A stretch of 64,000 nucleotides of DNA, from the NCBI GenBank assembly GCA_950106755.1, contig OX467084.1, positions 35,839,213-35,903,212 on the forward strand, in the 5' to 3' direction. Each line of letters begins with the position of its first letter. The stretch's first letter is position 1. The notes under the pieces are model-generated. The model saw nothing but the letters and a program-made list of their open reading frames with translations. It had not been told where the DNA came from and made no database searches. Position numbers and translations under genes: made by a program. Source of the stretch: Climacium dendroides. Its lineage: Eukaryota; Streptophyta; Bryopsida; Hypnales; Climaciaceae. Below are positions 48,201-61,613 of the stretch, one piece after another.

Positions 48201-50090
48201 CTTCCACTATAGGCGGGTTGGTCATTGTGATAATCCTGTTGCTCCTTACTATTGATAATCTTGATTGCAGGTTATATTGATTGCAGGTTATATTTTAAGG
48301 GCTCTATTGTTTAACCAATGTCTAACTTTTTCAACTGTATGAAGGTTGGTTAACTTGATATTATTATAAGACAGTTTCTTTGGTCTTCCATAGTCTCAAA
48401 ATAATTTAATTCTTACATGGTCAAGTTCGATTAGACTTAGTTTTCAGGAATTTGTCAAACTTTTGATCTCTGATTTTGGCTGTCTTATACTGAAGTATAC
48501 TTACTGAATGGGAGACTGTTATTGCAGTGTCTTCTATTAGGTCTTCTTCAGGCTGGATTAACGCCCAATGGAAAGACTGTGAGCGGTCCAACTCTAGCCG
48601 ATTCCACTGCACAGGCTAACTTATCGTCTGTCTTATCTATGAATCCGCAATTCGTGTCTACATTATGGAAGGTATGGATCTTTTGAGGAACGAGAAGTTA
48701 GTAGAAAATGACAGATCTTATTGCAGTATCCGAGATTAGTGCTAGTCATTATGATTTAACCTCAGAGTCCTCATTGCAGATATCTCAATTTCCTGATATT
48801 ATTTACAAAGCTGTAAAATTAGTGAATGGCGTACAGGTTAGGTCACCATTTTGTGTCGCAGTAAACTTCACATTTCTCATTGCAGTTATCTCAATTTCCT
48901 GATATTATTTACAGGTTGTAGGATTAGTGTATGACGTATAGGTTAGTGTCATCATTTCGTATCTTAGTATTCGACACCCTGAAGCAACTACAACTTTTCT
49001 TTTTGATTGCCAAGAAAATGGCTTGCACTCCTTTCTTTTTCATGAAGCTTATGTTTCAACCTTGTACATGCTTTATGATTTTAAAGCCAATCCTGGGATA
49101 TTCTGCACTGATACTATCGTGTTATTCCAGGAAGAATTTTCCTGGAACAAGGATCTGATTGAACTATACATTGGTCGTGAGGTACATTCTCCTCCTTCGC
49201 TTAATTTCCTGAGATATCTATCTTTGCAAAGTAAAGTTAAAAAAGACAGCTACTTAACAAAGGTGCAGGATTTAATTTTTGCACGGTATACAAATTTTGT
49301 GAGATTCAGCACTTCTAATTTACGAAGCATCCCGTTTTTACTTCTGTATGTAGGCTTTGTGGCTACATCGACGGTTTTTAATCTGGGGTTTTAGTAACTA
49401 CTCCAGGATGTTCGAGTCAACCCCACTTTCCGTCAAATCAAATATCGATGGCAGTATACCTTCATTGCTTGAAGACGAGGATTTTTCTCAAAGAACAGCC
49501 CAGCTTGCTGAGAGAGAGCTTCAATTTGCAGACGCCTGTATTGCGGCCTGTCAGGCAGATCCACTTGATGATGCTTGCAGGCAGAAAGAATATGCAGCTG
49601 CGTACAAGCTTTGGGTCCTTTGGCTGGTGAGTGGAAAATTGTCACGTCTTGGAAGTGGTTTTCATGAAGCTGTTGTAGAGACTCTCTTTTCGTCTTTACC
49701 ATGTTGTGGATACAGGCTGTATCCTTTGTTGTATTCTGCTGAAGCGTGCCAACCAAGGTTTATAATTTTCAGATTTCCTTGTTCTTGTAGTTTATTTGTT
49801 TAAGCAGATTCCTTGGAGGTTCTTTTGAGAGATAGCTTTTGCTGCCGGGTTTTGCTACCTTTTGTCGTCGATATCTAAAGGGAGTCGGTGTTAATTCTGC
49901 GTTTGGATTCCAACTGCAGCATGCCGGAGGAAAGGAAGATGAGAAGCATGGACATTCAATTAGTAGAGTAACGGAGTTAAATAATCTGGAGCTCTTGCTG
50001 AAGGACACGAGTCCACATCGTGAGTGCTTATGGAATGGCCTGGTTCCGAACCTGGTTCATAGCGGCACCATAAGAAACGACTCTTACTAG
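45276..50090 (+). CDS. PTAR1-like prenyltransferase alpha-subunit repeat protein
   Basis: Exons 45276-45358, 46037-46630, 46883-46996, 47435-47534, 47932-48000, 48139-48216, 48528-48671, 49131-49181, 49354-49626 and 49920-50090 join in phase to 558 residues. The sequence across junction 1 reads DPYIDELGFVHPSQ, and AFWCSHHKLAI follows, as in PTAR1. Five prenyltransferase-alpha motifs are seen: SDFASAWNTRKRIL, SEESWAYRRWII, NYRAWRHRYWLV, CCFHYRRCLLLG and EALWLHRRFLIWG. In animals PTAR1 is the alpha-like subunit of geranylgeranyltransferase III with RabGGTB; the plant protein's partner is unknown to me. It is longer than human PTAR1 (about 400 residues) because of an acidic insert in exon 2 and a linker in exon 7. 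It is expected to be cytosolic, made of helical pairs. The last exon is the least certain. Confidence 0.85.
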
Positions 50091-50705
50091 TCTACTTTGA
50101 AGGTAAGAAGGATAAGCTAGGTCGACTTTGCCTCACCCTACTCATCGCCAATTAGGGGTCTTCGTTTTGGAACCGAAACGTTTCCAGCACACATCCAGAA
50201 CTAGCTTAAGACGGAAATAGGCAAATATAGCTTCAATGTGTTGAGTGTAGAGCAGGTGCTTCTATGGTTCATTTCGAAACCTCCAGGATGTCATCGTCTT
50301 TTTAGTTTATATCAGCGAAGACCCAATTCCAAGGCAAGAAGGCAGCCGCGTAGGCTATGTTGCAGAGGACGCATGGAACTTGGATTTCTTGCGTGACTGG
50401 GCTGTGCGTGAGATGGTGTTGTGGCCCTGCACTTTATGTGATAAATTCGTAGGTCTTATATAATACGTACATACAAGATTTTGCACATTTTGCATGGATA
50501 ATCATTGTAAGTTTACTATATGATTCAAAAGAAAAACCAAAACAATCATGACCTCGGAGTCAAACTTCAAAATCTTGTACTCTGATTGTTTATTTTGTTT
50601 TTCATAGATGAAGTGTGTCTTATATAATCATAAAATTTTAAGGATCTCGTATGAAGATAGGAAACTAACTGAATTTCAGAGGAAGTGAAGAAAGTTCCTT
50701 TTAAA
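50091..50705. other. 3' flank of the PTAR1-like gene
   Basis: The GC content falls steadily from 50,400. It probably includes the 3' UTR. No other feature is seen. Confidence 0.45.
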
Positions 50706-50707
50706 TA

Positions 50708-51276
50708 CTCCCTTTGTGTTGAAATAAATCCAGGGTTTCCATGTATGCTTGTCCCAAATTAAATTCGAAATTGGCTCTCCACACAACAATTGAAGCTAGT
50801 GTGAACACCCTCAAACAGAAGAATCTGCAAATATCTTGTTCTAGAGATTATATAGCAATTCAATTCTTGCAAAGGGAATTGAAATGCAACCTCTATCCAA
50901 CCAAAGGCGAAGACTTCAACCCACAACCGTGCAAAAATTGCTACTAACAAATCTCTTGTTGAGAATTTCTTGGACTTTAGTCACAAGACATTGTTGGAAT
51001 TGCATAGAGGATGTCAATGGACATTGTTGCACCAACATTGCTCATAGAATGATCAAAATTAATACCATTGGAGCAATCTCAAAAAGGGAAAAAAAATTGT
51101 CGATTTTGCTACTTGTTTTCAATATGTACCGCTTCACTATTGACTTCCATTCTTTCACATCTAGTGGGGTCTAGTAGAAGCTACAATAACTACACAGTCC
51201 TTTGAAAATAGGAGCTATTTATACACTAATCTAACCATTTTTAAGAACCCCTAAATTTATTTTGGGACGGAGGGAG
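50708..51276. mobile_element. Stowaway-like (Tc1/mariner) MITE, 569 bp
   Basis: The left end is CTCCCTTTGTGTTGAAATAA and the right end TTATTTTGGGACGGAGGGAG, both flanked by TA (50706-50707 and 51277-51278). The CTCCCTCCGT terminus with a TA duplication is the hallmark of plant Stowaway elements. It is longer than most Stowaway MITEs. The inner sequence encodes no transposase that I can recognise; the open frames at 50,741-50,947 and 50,884-51,174 are not homologous to anything known to me. Confidence 0.8.
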
Positions 51277-51278
51277 TA

Positions 51279-54200
51279 CAAAGTATGTTGAAGAATTTTG
51301 AAGTTCTTACCATACATATATATTATATTGTGGTATAGAACATCATTGTGTAAATACAATTTCATTGACATTCAATAGGAAAAATTGTTTTTATAGGCTA
51401 TGAATTAATGGTAATGGGGAAAATCTTTGGAAGCTCACTGTTTGTAAGTCTTAAAAACTATGTGAGTCTGAAGACAAGTGGCTTAAACACATTGAGCAAA
51501 AAATTGAATAATATTATTTTTACCATAGGGATTGAGCTTATAGGGCTTAGAGAAATGGTGGATGCTTGATGATTTTTGAAAATAACATAGGATCCCTACC
51601 ATTATAAAATAAAGTAAAGAAAGATCCTATGATAAAGGTTTGTAAACTTGGCCACATCTTGACTTTAGATAAAAGATTCCTTTAATTCATGAGAGTGACA
51701 TGTACATGATTCCCATTTGTACTTTGTTAGTTATTACACAACATTCCAATAATGGCATCTTAAATTAGGGTTCTTCCAATAGAGCTTGAACCATAGTTAG
51801 AGGTCTTATTGTTGTTGGCACACTTCTATTTACACTTCTTTCTCAACACATTCCATGCTACTTATTGCTCACTCTCTCTCTCGGATTTCCAAAATGTACA
51901 CCCAATCTCTCGCTTGATAAGTTCAAGACTTTATAGTAATACTTCTATTTCCATTTGAAATTTTAGGAATCATATTGTAGACATTTTTGTGGCATATGCA
52001 ACAATATAGGGTTGGCATCAAAATTGCACTACACATTTTAAGTGTCCACTATCATATGAGCACCATAAGTCATTCATTTGAGTTAAGCTTTATATTATGA
52101 CACCAAATTCAACATTTGCAGTTTAGGATTTCAATAATCTACTTCACCTTGATTGTTTTTTCTTCATTTGTCTATGAATTGGATTAACTTTGTTAAACTT
52201 TAGCATTTTATGGCTCAACACAAAGTGAAGTTATTCACCTTCAATGATGTATCCAATACCTTGGTTTATGTAGATGCAGTTGTAGGGTAAGACTGTAATT
52301 TAATTCTAAGCACTAATGCTACATTGCAGTTATTTTCCATACTATTGCAATATTGCAAGTACCCTACTCTTCTCATATGTATGCATGATTCAATAAGTAA
52401 AACCCTAAGGTAATTTTTGCATGCCATATTCTCAAGATTGCATTAGTGTTGGACTATGCATTTAGAGATGTAATTAACATTGTAGGTGGAAATGCATTTG
52501 GAATACCAAGTGTTGAGATGCCTCTTCATTTGATCATGTAATCATTCAATACCACCATAACTAGCATGTTTTCAAGTTGCATTGGACAATCTCAATGTAT
52601 ACACCGAAAGAACCTCCTAACTTCATCTTTTTCAAACTTGATGGTGATAGAGCTACGGTTTCTGCAAGATGTGCTAGAGCTAGCCTATATGGTGAAGGAC
52701 AAGGAGATCTAAGACTTTGTTGATGGAAACAACGTGGTATTGTGGCACAACGCAACATCTAGCCACGGTAGACATGTTTAGAAGTTGAATTTCATTTTTG
52801 AAGTACAATAGAGTTTTATGTTTTGAATTAGTTTAGGGTTGGTGATTTTTAATTTTGAATACTATAGTGTACAAAGTACATGTTGACACAAGCCTCTCTT
52901 GTTTAATTTGTGTTTGTGTACAATGTAGATCCTAAATTCTCCCTTTTGCAACAATATTGATGAATACTATATAGGTTTTTAATTTGGATGATAATATCCT
53001 TTGTTTTGTTATATACAAGTATATCATAATTGCATTAAATGTTGAGCAATAATCCTTTACCAAATTGAGAACTCCAAGACACTTTAAGTTTATGTAATGT
53101 TAGTTCATAAAGGTTATGTTATGCACACATATCCTTTAAATGCATGTGTTTGTTTATTGTAGGACTCTATGGTTCTTTCAATTTGTATGTTTCCAAATAT
53201 GAATCATGGTCTATCATTATACAATATTTGTAGTCATTTGTTATACAATGTTCATATTCTTTCATTGTATAATGTTTGTATATTCATATTTTGTCAATGC
53301 ATTCATTGTTATATCATGCATTTGAAGTTTATATAAAAATCAAGATTGTATGTTACTTGCATTCAAAGGTGTAACAATAATGCCCTCGTTTTCTCTTCCA
53401 CCTTTAACTAGAAACCTAAAATTTATAATAAAAATACCTTATGATAAAAGAAAAACTATTTATTTTAATAACAAATACAGGCCCACGTTTAATTTGCAGA
53501 GTTAGAGTATTAGTAACAATAGAGTATCTTAAATTACCTTTGGGCAACTTCATACCCCTCTCTAAAATACCCCTTGGACATATGTAGTATTGAAAACATA
53601 GATGTAGTAAGTCCCCTAAGGATGAAAATGCACTAGTAACAAAATTGTACACTAAAAATGAATGAAAACCATTCATTTACACTATAAACAAGAATTGTTT
53701 GACCATTTATTAGATATTGCTTTTTGGCTTTTAATATATAACAAACATTTTTTCAAATGCACAAGGTTGTTTTTATAAATCCTACAATATGATTTTTATA
53801 AAATTTAATCAAATTTTGTTTATAATAAAATTATAGAGAAACATAAGTTAGAAATGAAGCCCTTCAATGGTAATATACATGTTGTTTGAAAATTTTCCTT
53901 AAGCATGTCAATATAGAACCAATTATAAGCAAATAAAATTGATTTAGTCTCAAAATTAAAATAATAATTTTGTATTTAATTATTAACTATTTTACCCCCA
54001 GTAAGAATTTCCTACAATAAATGAAAGTTGAGCTAATTAGATTGAGTTAGTGACCACATTCAATGCCTTAGGTGGTGATGAAGGAGTTCTTAGTGACTAA
54101 AATAGAAATTTGGTGGTTTGGAGGAACTTTAGAGACTATTGTTTTGGGCCAATTGGATAGTATACTTCAAAAATTCATAGCAAATTCATATTTTGTCAAT

Positions 54201-55847
54201 AAAACAAAATTCCAATTGTTCTCTTTATTTTTCACAATTTTCTTTATATAGAATTTTTTTTAATTTTTTCAATAATGTCAACAAGGATATTAGTCAACTA
54301 GGAATAGATTGGTTTACTTTAGTTTGATTTTTTGTGTATTTTGAAAAATAAATTCTTAATGCGATATTATTAATCAAACTTAGGTTGAAATGATATTTAA
54401 CAATTGCTATTGTTGTCATGAACTACATTTAACTTGCAAGCTCATACAATCTTCATTTTGCAATCTATTCTATGTACAATACAATTAAAATCTTACAAAG
54501 ATGCAAATAATGCAACAAATATTTTACATGGACATGTTTCCAATTAAATAAAATGATGTGGAATGTTGATCTTTAATAATAAACTAATATGAGTTTATGA
54601 AAAGTATAAACCTTGAACAAATTTTAGAAAGTATGTGAGGTAAGTTCTCTTGTATAAATAAATATGTGCATTACAATTGTATAAATTTATTTGAAATTCA
54701 AAATCTAATTTTTTGATTATGTTGAAGATATGCTCATCATTCAAACCTTAAACCACACATCCAAAATCCAATAAATCATTCAACTTCTATTTTTAGTGTA
54801 CATTTTAAAAAATGTAATATTTAATATTATGGATAATAGAATAACTATATAGGATAATAGATAAATTGTATATAAGTGCAAGGATTTGTTATTATTATTG
54901 CTAAAATCTTAAATACTTTCTTAAAAAATACGTATAAAAAAGATTGACTTACTTATAGATCAAGGATTTCATCTTATTATTTTTAAAATATAGGATATAT
55001 GTTTTTCCAAAACTTTAATCTTCAATAATTTTTAGTATAACAAAAAAATTATGTAAAAAATATTAACTATTAACTTCAAGTGTTACTTTAAATTTATATT
55101 TGTAAAGTAGACCATGTACCATTTATTTGAATAAAATTTCCACACCTCAAATATTCAAATGAATTCAAATTTTTAAGTGGTTCAATAAAATTGAGTAAAA
55201 TTTTCAAACTTTACGTTTGAATATCAATATAAAATTTAGAATAGAAATTTTAATTTTTTGTAGCCAATTTATTGAATTCAAAACAAGTCATAGTAGAGTC
55301 TAAATTTAAAATATTCTTATTACAAAGTCCAAACTCATATGTTCATTTCAAAAATTTATAAAATGAAGGTAAATAATTAAAATCAAAATAGAACATTATA
55401 AGACATTTCTTTAAATATAAATAGCACAAGTTTAAAAATTGGAATTTTTAACCAATAAACTAAGACCTTTATCTTGTATACATCTAATATTATATTTTGC
55501 ATTCATTTATAAATTTCTTGAAAATATTGATTTTGTGTAGGTTTTATAAAATTATCCTTGTATCTCTATGTATATCATATTTGGCAATAACCTTCATATC
55601 TCAATTAAATTTTTTGATGATGATATATACTATTAACCAATTTTTCTTAAACTTATTGAAGACAATTTGACTCTGTACTCTACGATAGTACAAAAAATTT
55701 CACATATATTATTTTGGATTAATCAAATGTAAATACAAAAAATATACTTGTTGCTAAAAAATATGAAATGGACAATTTTAAATCTAGATTGGGTATTAAA
55801 TGTAAAATACATGGAATGAATAAATGTCAAGGACCATGTAAAATACT
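51279..55847. other. AT-rich intergenic DNA, no gene recognised
   Basis: Low GC, decreasing toward the MTP1-like gene. A mixed patch at about 52,560-52,800 has a short frame on each strand but no recognisable domain. Confidence 0.5.
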
Positions 55848-57259
55848 ATGGACAATGTTGAAAGTGATGTTCAACTAAAATGCAATGACAAATGTAATAT
55901 TGACAATGCAAAAGAAGCTGCTAAAAGAGCTAGAGCTGCAAAGAAATTGTCACTAGCTGTTGGATTGTGCATTATTTTCATAATTGGTGAAGTTATAGGT
56001 GGAGTGATTTCTAATAGTTTAGCAATTTTAACTGATGCAGCACATCTTCTTTCAGATATTGCTAGTTTTGCCATTGCTTTATTTGCAATCTATGCATCTG
56101 GATGGGAAGCCAATCCTCGACAAACTTTTGGTTATTACCGACTTGAGATATTAGGGGCATTAGTTTCTATTCAAATTATATGGTTGGTCACAGGTGTTTT
56201 AGTATATGAAGCAATACTTCGATTTATCCACCCTGATAAAAATATAAATGGATTAATTATGTTTTGTGTAGCTTGTGGTGGATTAGGTATAAATATTATT
56301 ATAATGTGTACATTAGGTCATGAAGGGCATAGTCATAGTCACTCTCATGCCCATGATAATGAACACCACCATGAACATAATCACCAAAAACATCGCCATG
56401 GACATGATCACAATAAGGAACATAATGAAGTCAAAAAGGGATTATATGCACAACTATTATATTGTTTTGGTATGTATCTATATCACATTAAATTCATTTG
56501 ATATCATCTATGAGTGATAGTTGTCTAATTTTGGTTTAAATATTGGTGGACTAAATATTATATTATACGATGTAAAAAAACTTTATTAGTTTTATTTTGA
56601 CTTTAGGAAAAAAACAACACAATCATCACTTTTCTAACAAGACAACATCCGTAAACGCTAAATCAAAGAAAAATCTAAAGTCCCACAATGATCATGATGA
56701 AGACAATGATGTTCATGAAATAAGCATAAATGAATACAAGAAAGAGGACAATCTTAAGCATCGATCAAAGAGTGTTAAACTTGACAAAGACCTTCATTCT
56801 CCCCATAGGACTGAAGAAAGCATTAACGTACGTGCTGCATATTTGCATGCTTTAGGTGATTTTGTGCAAAGCATCGGAGTTATGGTTGCCGGAGCTATTG
56901 TATGGATTAAACCTAAGTTATATATTGTTGACCCAATATGTACAATTTTTTTTTCAATTATAGTTTTAGCGACAACATACAATATGATTAAAGAAATTGT
57001 AGAAATATTAATGGAAAGTACTCCAAGGGAAATTGATGCAAGTGCCCTTGAAGCTGGTTTGTTGAAATTAGATGGAGTTGTTGAAGTTCATGAACTTCAT
57101 ATTTGGGCCATTACTGTTGGTAGGTCTTTACTTGCATGTCATATTCAATCAAGTTCAAACTCGGATACAAATGAAGTACTTCATATTGTAACAGAATATG
57201 TTAAAAACGTGTACAATATAAGCCATGTAACAATACAAGTTGAACAAAAGGTGTCTTAG
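55848..57259 (+). CDS. MTP1-like vacuolar zinc transporter (CDF family)
   Basis: Exons 55848-56469 and 56607-57259 (intron of 137 bases, GT-AG, phase 1) give 424 residues. Six membrane segments are expected. The zinc site is shown by DAAHLLSD (His66 and Asp70 in TM2) and YLHALGD (His288 and Asp292 in TM5). Between TM4 and TM5 lies a long cytosolic His-rich loop (about 158-280) in which the intron falls. The C-terminal domain has MESTPREIDA, VHELHIWAITVG and NISHVTIQVE, as in plant MTP1, which exchanges Zn2+ for H+ at the vacuolar membrane. The length agrees with the family (about 400). Codons are strongly A/T-ending (about one fifth G/C at third positions in the first 51 codons), unlike the genes at 6,961-50,090, but no break is present. 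Flowering-plant MTP1 genes usually lack introns in the coding region. Confidence 0.93.
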
Positions 57260-57769
57260 TTTTTCTTTTTCACATTCATCTCATGACTTTCATTTTGTTG
57301 TGATTTGTTAATTGCATTTTAAAAATTGAACTTAAAATAGGTTTTACAATAGATTAATTAATACACACATCCCTAAATTCCTTGACTATGTTTCATCAAA
57401 ATTATTCTAACACTATCATGTCCAATGCATATATCAAAAATTAACCTTTTTGCATATATATCCAATCCTATTAATAAATATTAGATTAGTGTGAAGCAAT
57501 ATGAAAATGTTTCAAAAACTTTGACAATGTAGATTGCAAAATAGTGATGTTTAATCCTTAAATGACAAGTCAAGTTCCTTGGTTTAGTTAATGAAGCATG
57601 GCATGTTGTAAAGTCAAACACTGTTAATTGATCAATTTTTTATACCTTGATTGCACAAACCTTGAGCAAGGAGCAAGACCAATGTCCCACTTCAAGGAGA
57701 TTTTTTTTATTCCCCTGTGGACTGCCTACTAGGGCATCAAATTTTGTTCAAGGGTTAAAGTAAAAATAA

Positions 57770-58200
57770 CCTTTTTTTTGTACCTTAACATATTAAGTGC
57801 TTAGATTTTCAATCTTCTCAACTAAATTTTTTTGTTCAAGTGATCTTGATTTCAAATTTTTACATTACAAAACTAAATTAAGAGTGTAAAGAGACAAATT
57901 CAAAAAAAGAAATTTATTTCTATTCTTTCAAGAATCCTTGAATAGAAGTAGGTGTTAGATGGGAAAAAAACTAAATCTTTAATAGTTCTAAAATAGAATT
58001 GGAATACGTCAATCTAATCACTATGGAACATTTGTTTTTAGAACATTACTTAAATTAAATTTAAAATCAAATTCTACAAGCATTTTCAAAAAGATGCTTT
58101 AATTGCCAAAATATCAATATTCTTCTTGAGCTTTCACATCACTAGACCACATGAAATAAATCAAAGACTTGCCTTGTACAGATAACCCTAGTGATGAGAG
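57770..58200 (-). repeat. Dispersed repeat family B, inverted decayed copy
   Basis: Minus-strand words match the other copies: a block around the reverse complement of AATAGTTCTAAAATAGAATTGG, the TTAAGAGT block, and a terminal similar to AAATAACC. The copy is decayed, so the limits are approximate. Confidence 0.35.
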
Positions 58201-60578
58201 CCTGGGAAGCATTAGATTTCTATTAGGACTCAATGTTTTGTTGATTTTCTTTAGCTATTCATTTGTATCTCTACTTAAAATATTTAAAAAAATCTTAAAA
58301 TCCTGACTAGCAATTTGAAAAAATAAATTTCCAACTACAAAGTGCTGATTTTTTAATTTTAGAATGATATAGTTAAAAAAATTCACCTTAAAGTTCTATA
58401 TTATACTATAAACCTATGGAAAAATTTTCAAACTTTTTGAGCATATATTGCACTTGATATGAATTGTTTCATTTTAAAATCAAAAACTCATTGTTATTTC
58501 AAATTATTTTTTAAACATTAAATTTTTATTACTAATTATTTTAAAGACTTATTGAAATCATTATCATGCATTCTATTCAAATATATCAAAATTTTACTAA
58601 TATGTGATACAATGAATGCATAGCATAGCAAGCACGAGCCCCTAGTATTAATGGTTTCATTTGTGATATTACAAAGGAAGTTATGATTTTAGTAGTATGA
58701 TAGAAGCCATATAATCACATCATTGAAAATAAATACCAAAAAATTACATTCATTGGGTAATTGCAAAATGAGGTTTGAAAAATAGTTATAAGCTTGTCTT
58801 TTTCTTTTTAGAATTATAAGTCTTTAGACTTCATTTGACATAGAAGTTTTGGCAATTCATTAGGTTGGAATTTGGAGGTATAAGTTGACCAATAACCAAC
58901 ATTGAATCCTATATTTGTCAATAGATAAACCCCAAAGTAGATCCGTGACTTCAAAGTAGATCCTACATTCCCAACTTCTTTTTTTAAGTTATATTGTTTG
59001 CCTCAAAGAACTTTCAATTCTCTCATTATTACAAATAAAAATTCAAATTCAAATTTTATTTTGGACATTAATTGAACCCCAAAGGTTCCTATTGTTTCCT
59101 TAGAAAAGCCTTTCTAAGTCCTATAATTGAATAGACTCTAAAGGCACCTATAGTCGCAAAGTGGATACCACATTCTACTTGATTGAACCCATGAAGTTTC
59201 CATTGATTAATTGGAAAGACATTATATTCTTTGTGGGCTTCAATTTTAGTTGAGAAACTTTGAAATTCCATTATTTTTGTTGTATCTTCAAAATTATTTC
59301 CACCATTTTAGTCGTGGCTTAAGGCTTCAAATGGCTTTAATAATCGACAAGTGGCCTATGTATTCATCAATACAAAAACCAAAGGTCACTCCAAAAAAAT
59401 AACTAGTTCAAACCCAAAGGTCATCTATAGAATTTATTTTGAATTTAGGCTAAAAATTGCCAAAATAATGAGATTGGCTATTTTTAATTTAGATGGCATA
59501 ATTTTTGCTCTTGTCAAGTAATGGAAATAAATATTATATCCCTTGAAAGTCTATATGCATTTATACAACAAGTTGTGTAGCTGTATTTCATCATTAAATC
59601 ATATGTTAGATATCATGAATTGGCTACATTGTAAATGCATTCTTCAACCATTTTGTTGTTGAAAAATCATTTATTTTTTTCCTTTTAAATAAAGTAGTGA
59701 CCTAAAGTGAGTTTCAAGAAAATATGACAAACCTTAAGAGGTCTAAATACATTGGTTCATCTCTTAATTTGAAGTATTGTAATTGTAAAGATGTATTACA
59801 AACATCAATATAGAAAAGTAAACATGATAAATCTTATATTAAAGGCAAATTGTGTCATGATTTCATCCTCTATGTATTCATCCACACAATTTTTCATTCA
59901 TACCTTCTCACTAAACCCTAATGACATTCAAGCATCTTTTCTATGCAACCTTACATTTCTACATTCTTGCATTACAATAAACTATATTCTAGTTGTTTCA
60001 TAAATAGAAGTAAAAAATTTTGAATTATATTTGTACAAATAGATTTATAATTGATATTTTCTATTATTAAATACAAAATTTAGCTTAAAATTCCAATTAA
60101 ATTTTGACCTCCTTCTATAATTAATGACATCCATACATTAATAATTTTATAATAAATAAATAACCAAGTATATTAAAAATATTAAAATTAGAGATCTCCT
60201 TTTTTCTACTCAACAAGTGACGAGCTAATGAAGATGATGGAATATGAAGATGTTTAAATTTTAAATTATTTTATACCAAATCTAGATATTGGAAAAGAAA
60301 CCTAAAGAATGTTTTTGGAGAATAAACAATCTAATGCATTATAGATGAAAGCTACAAAGTTTAAATGGATAGAGATCTAATACATTGTGGATGAAAAAAA
60401 TACAAAAGTACTTGTAAAACTCAAAATTGCCAAAGTAATTTTAGCTGCACTACTCTTTTCTATGGCTTTAATCATCTTGCTTCAAAAAATGTTATGAAAG
60501 TCAGCTCATAGATTACTTATCCCATGTTTGCTCAAAAATTAGCAAAAAGACCCTGTAGTCAAAACAATTTTACATAAT

Positions 60579-61255
60579 TTGTCATTTTGTCCTTTTAATG
60601 TTTTTTTAAAGGTCAACTCATTTCCATTTAGTTGTGAAGAGACAAGTTGTCAAATAGTTTACACTAGTATAAATAAAGGCTTACAAATTAGATTTGAACA
60701 AGGTCAATTTGACAAGATTAGAAGGGTGACAATTTGTCTTAGGATTAGTTCAGACAATTAGCCTTCTTCTTCATATACTTAGACAATTTGTCATTTTTCA
60801 CAACGCCCTCCCACTTACTTGATTTTCTTTTGGTGATGAGTTTTGTTATCTTTCAATTGTATGATGAATTCTTTCAAGCAATATTAATTTAGTTTTTGAC
60901 TAATTGTTTATAATACTTTGTCTATATGTAAATTCTTGGTGATATTTGGGCTACTTTGTTAAATCCAAGTGATTGGATTTGGTAGTCTATTCTTTTGAGT
61001 GATTATTTGACAAATCTAGTGATTGTATTTGATATTTATTGGCTATCTTGACTAATTGTGGGATTAGTTTATATAATTTCTACTTTAATCATAATCTTTC
61101 CCAATCTATGACAAAATTCCCCGTGAACGAACCTTTGCTACTATACTACAATAAAATTGACAATCCTATTGGGGTTGTTAATTTTTGCCTCGACAAACCC
61201 TATATTTGTCAAGTCATAAAGTGGCATTGATATAAAGTTTGTCATTGGAACTTAA
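60579..61255. repeat. Region dense in GACAA/TTGTC words
   Basis: By hand count, 17 GACAA or TTGTC words occur in about 680 bases. Several are in palindromic form (GACAAGTTGTC, GACAATTTGTC twice). Clustered short motifs in both orientations resemble the subterminal repeats of hAT or CACTA elements, but terminal repeats were not found. Confidence 0.35.
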
Positions 61256-61613
61256 ATGTTACCCTAAAATCAATTGGCAAAATTTCAAGGAAAACTCAAA
61301 ATTAACAAATATCATCCATTTTTTTCATAGACTAAATAAATTCAAATTTACAAATATAAAGAATTAGGTGATTTGATCTAGTAGCTTGACTATTAATATT
61401 TATAAATTTTATATTCTATTAAAAATATATGAATGTTTATGAGAAAGTATGCATAATGAGCAATCATTTAACAACATTTTGTAGTGATGTTGCTTTGACT
61501 ATTGTATGTTCTTCAAAGTTTGAATGATAGTATTTATATATATTCAATCATGGTAAGGAACTTCTATAATTTATATCTTTGCAAAATTTGAAAAAAAAAA
61601 AAGAACAAATCAC

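Larger units (their letters stand above)
57260..61613. other. AT-rich intergenic DNA between MTP1-like and cyclophilin genes
   Basis: A decayed inverted copy of repeat family B lies at about 57,770-58,200, and a GACAA/TTGTC-rich stretch (60,579-61,255) is listed separately. Otherwise only AT-rich sequence is seen. Confidence 0.5.

Noticed and set aside
50741..51174. Two short frames as possible transposase parts in the Stowaway-like element
   Set aside because: They lack the DD(E/D) or helix-turn-helix patterns of mariner transposases and overlap in different phases.
52561..52758. Possible gene remnant in a mixed-GC patch
   Set aside because: Frames on both strands are short and show no motif or splice sites that would extend them.
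56320..56517. Met/Ile/His-rich frame overlapping the MTP1 exon
   Set aside because: It is a shifted reading of the His-rich loop codons and runs into the intron.
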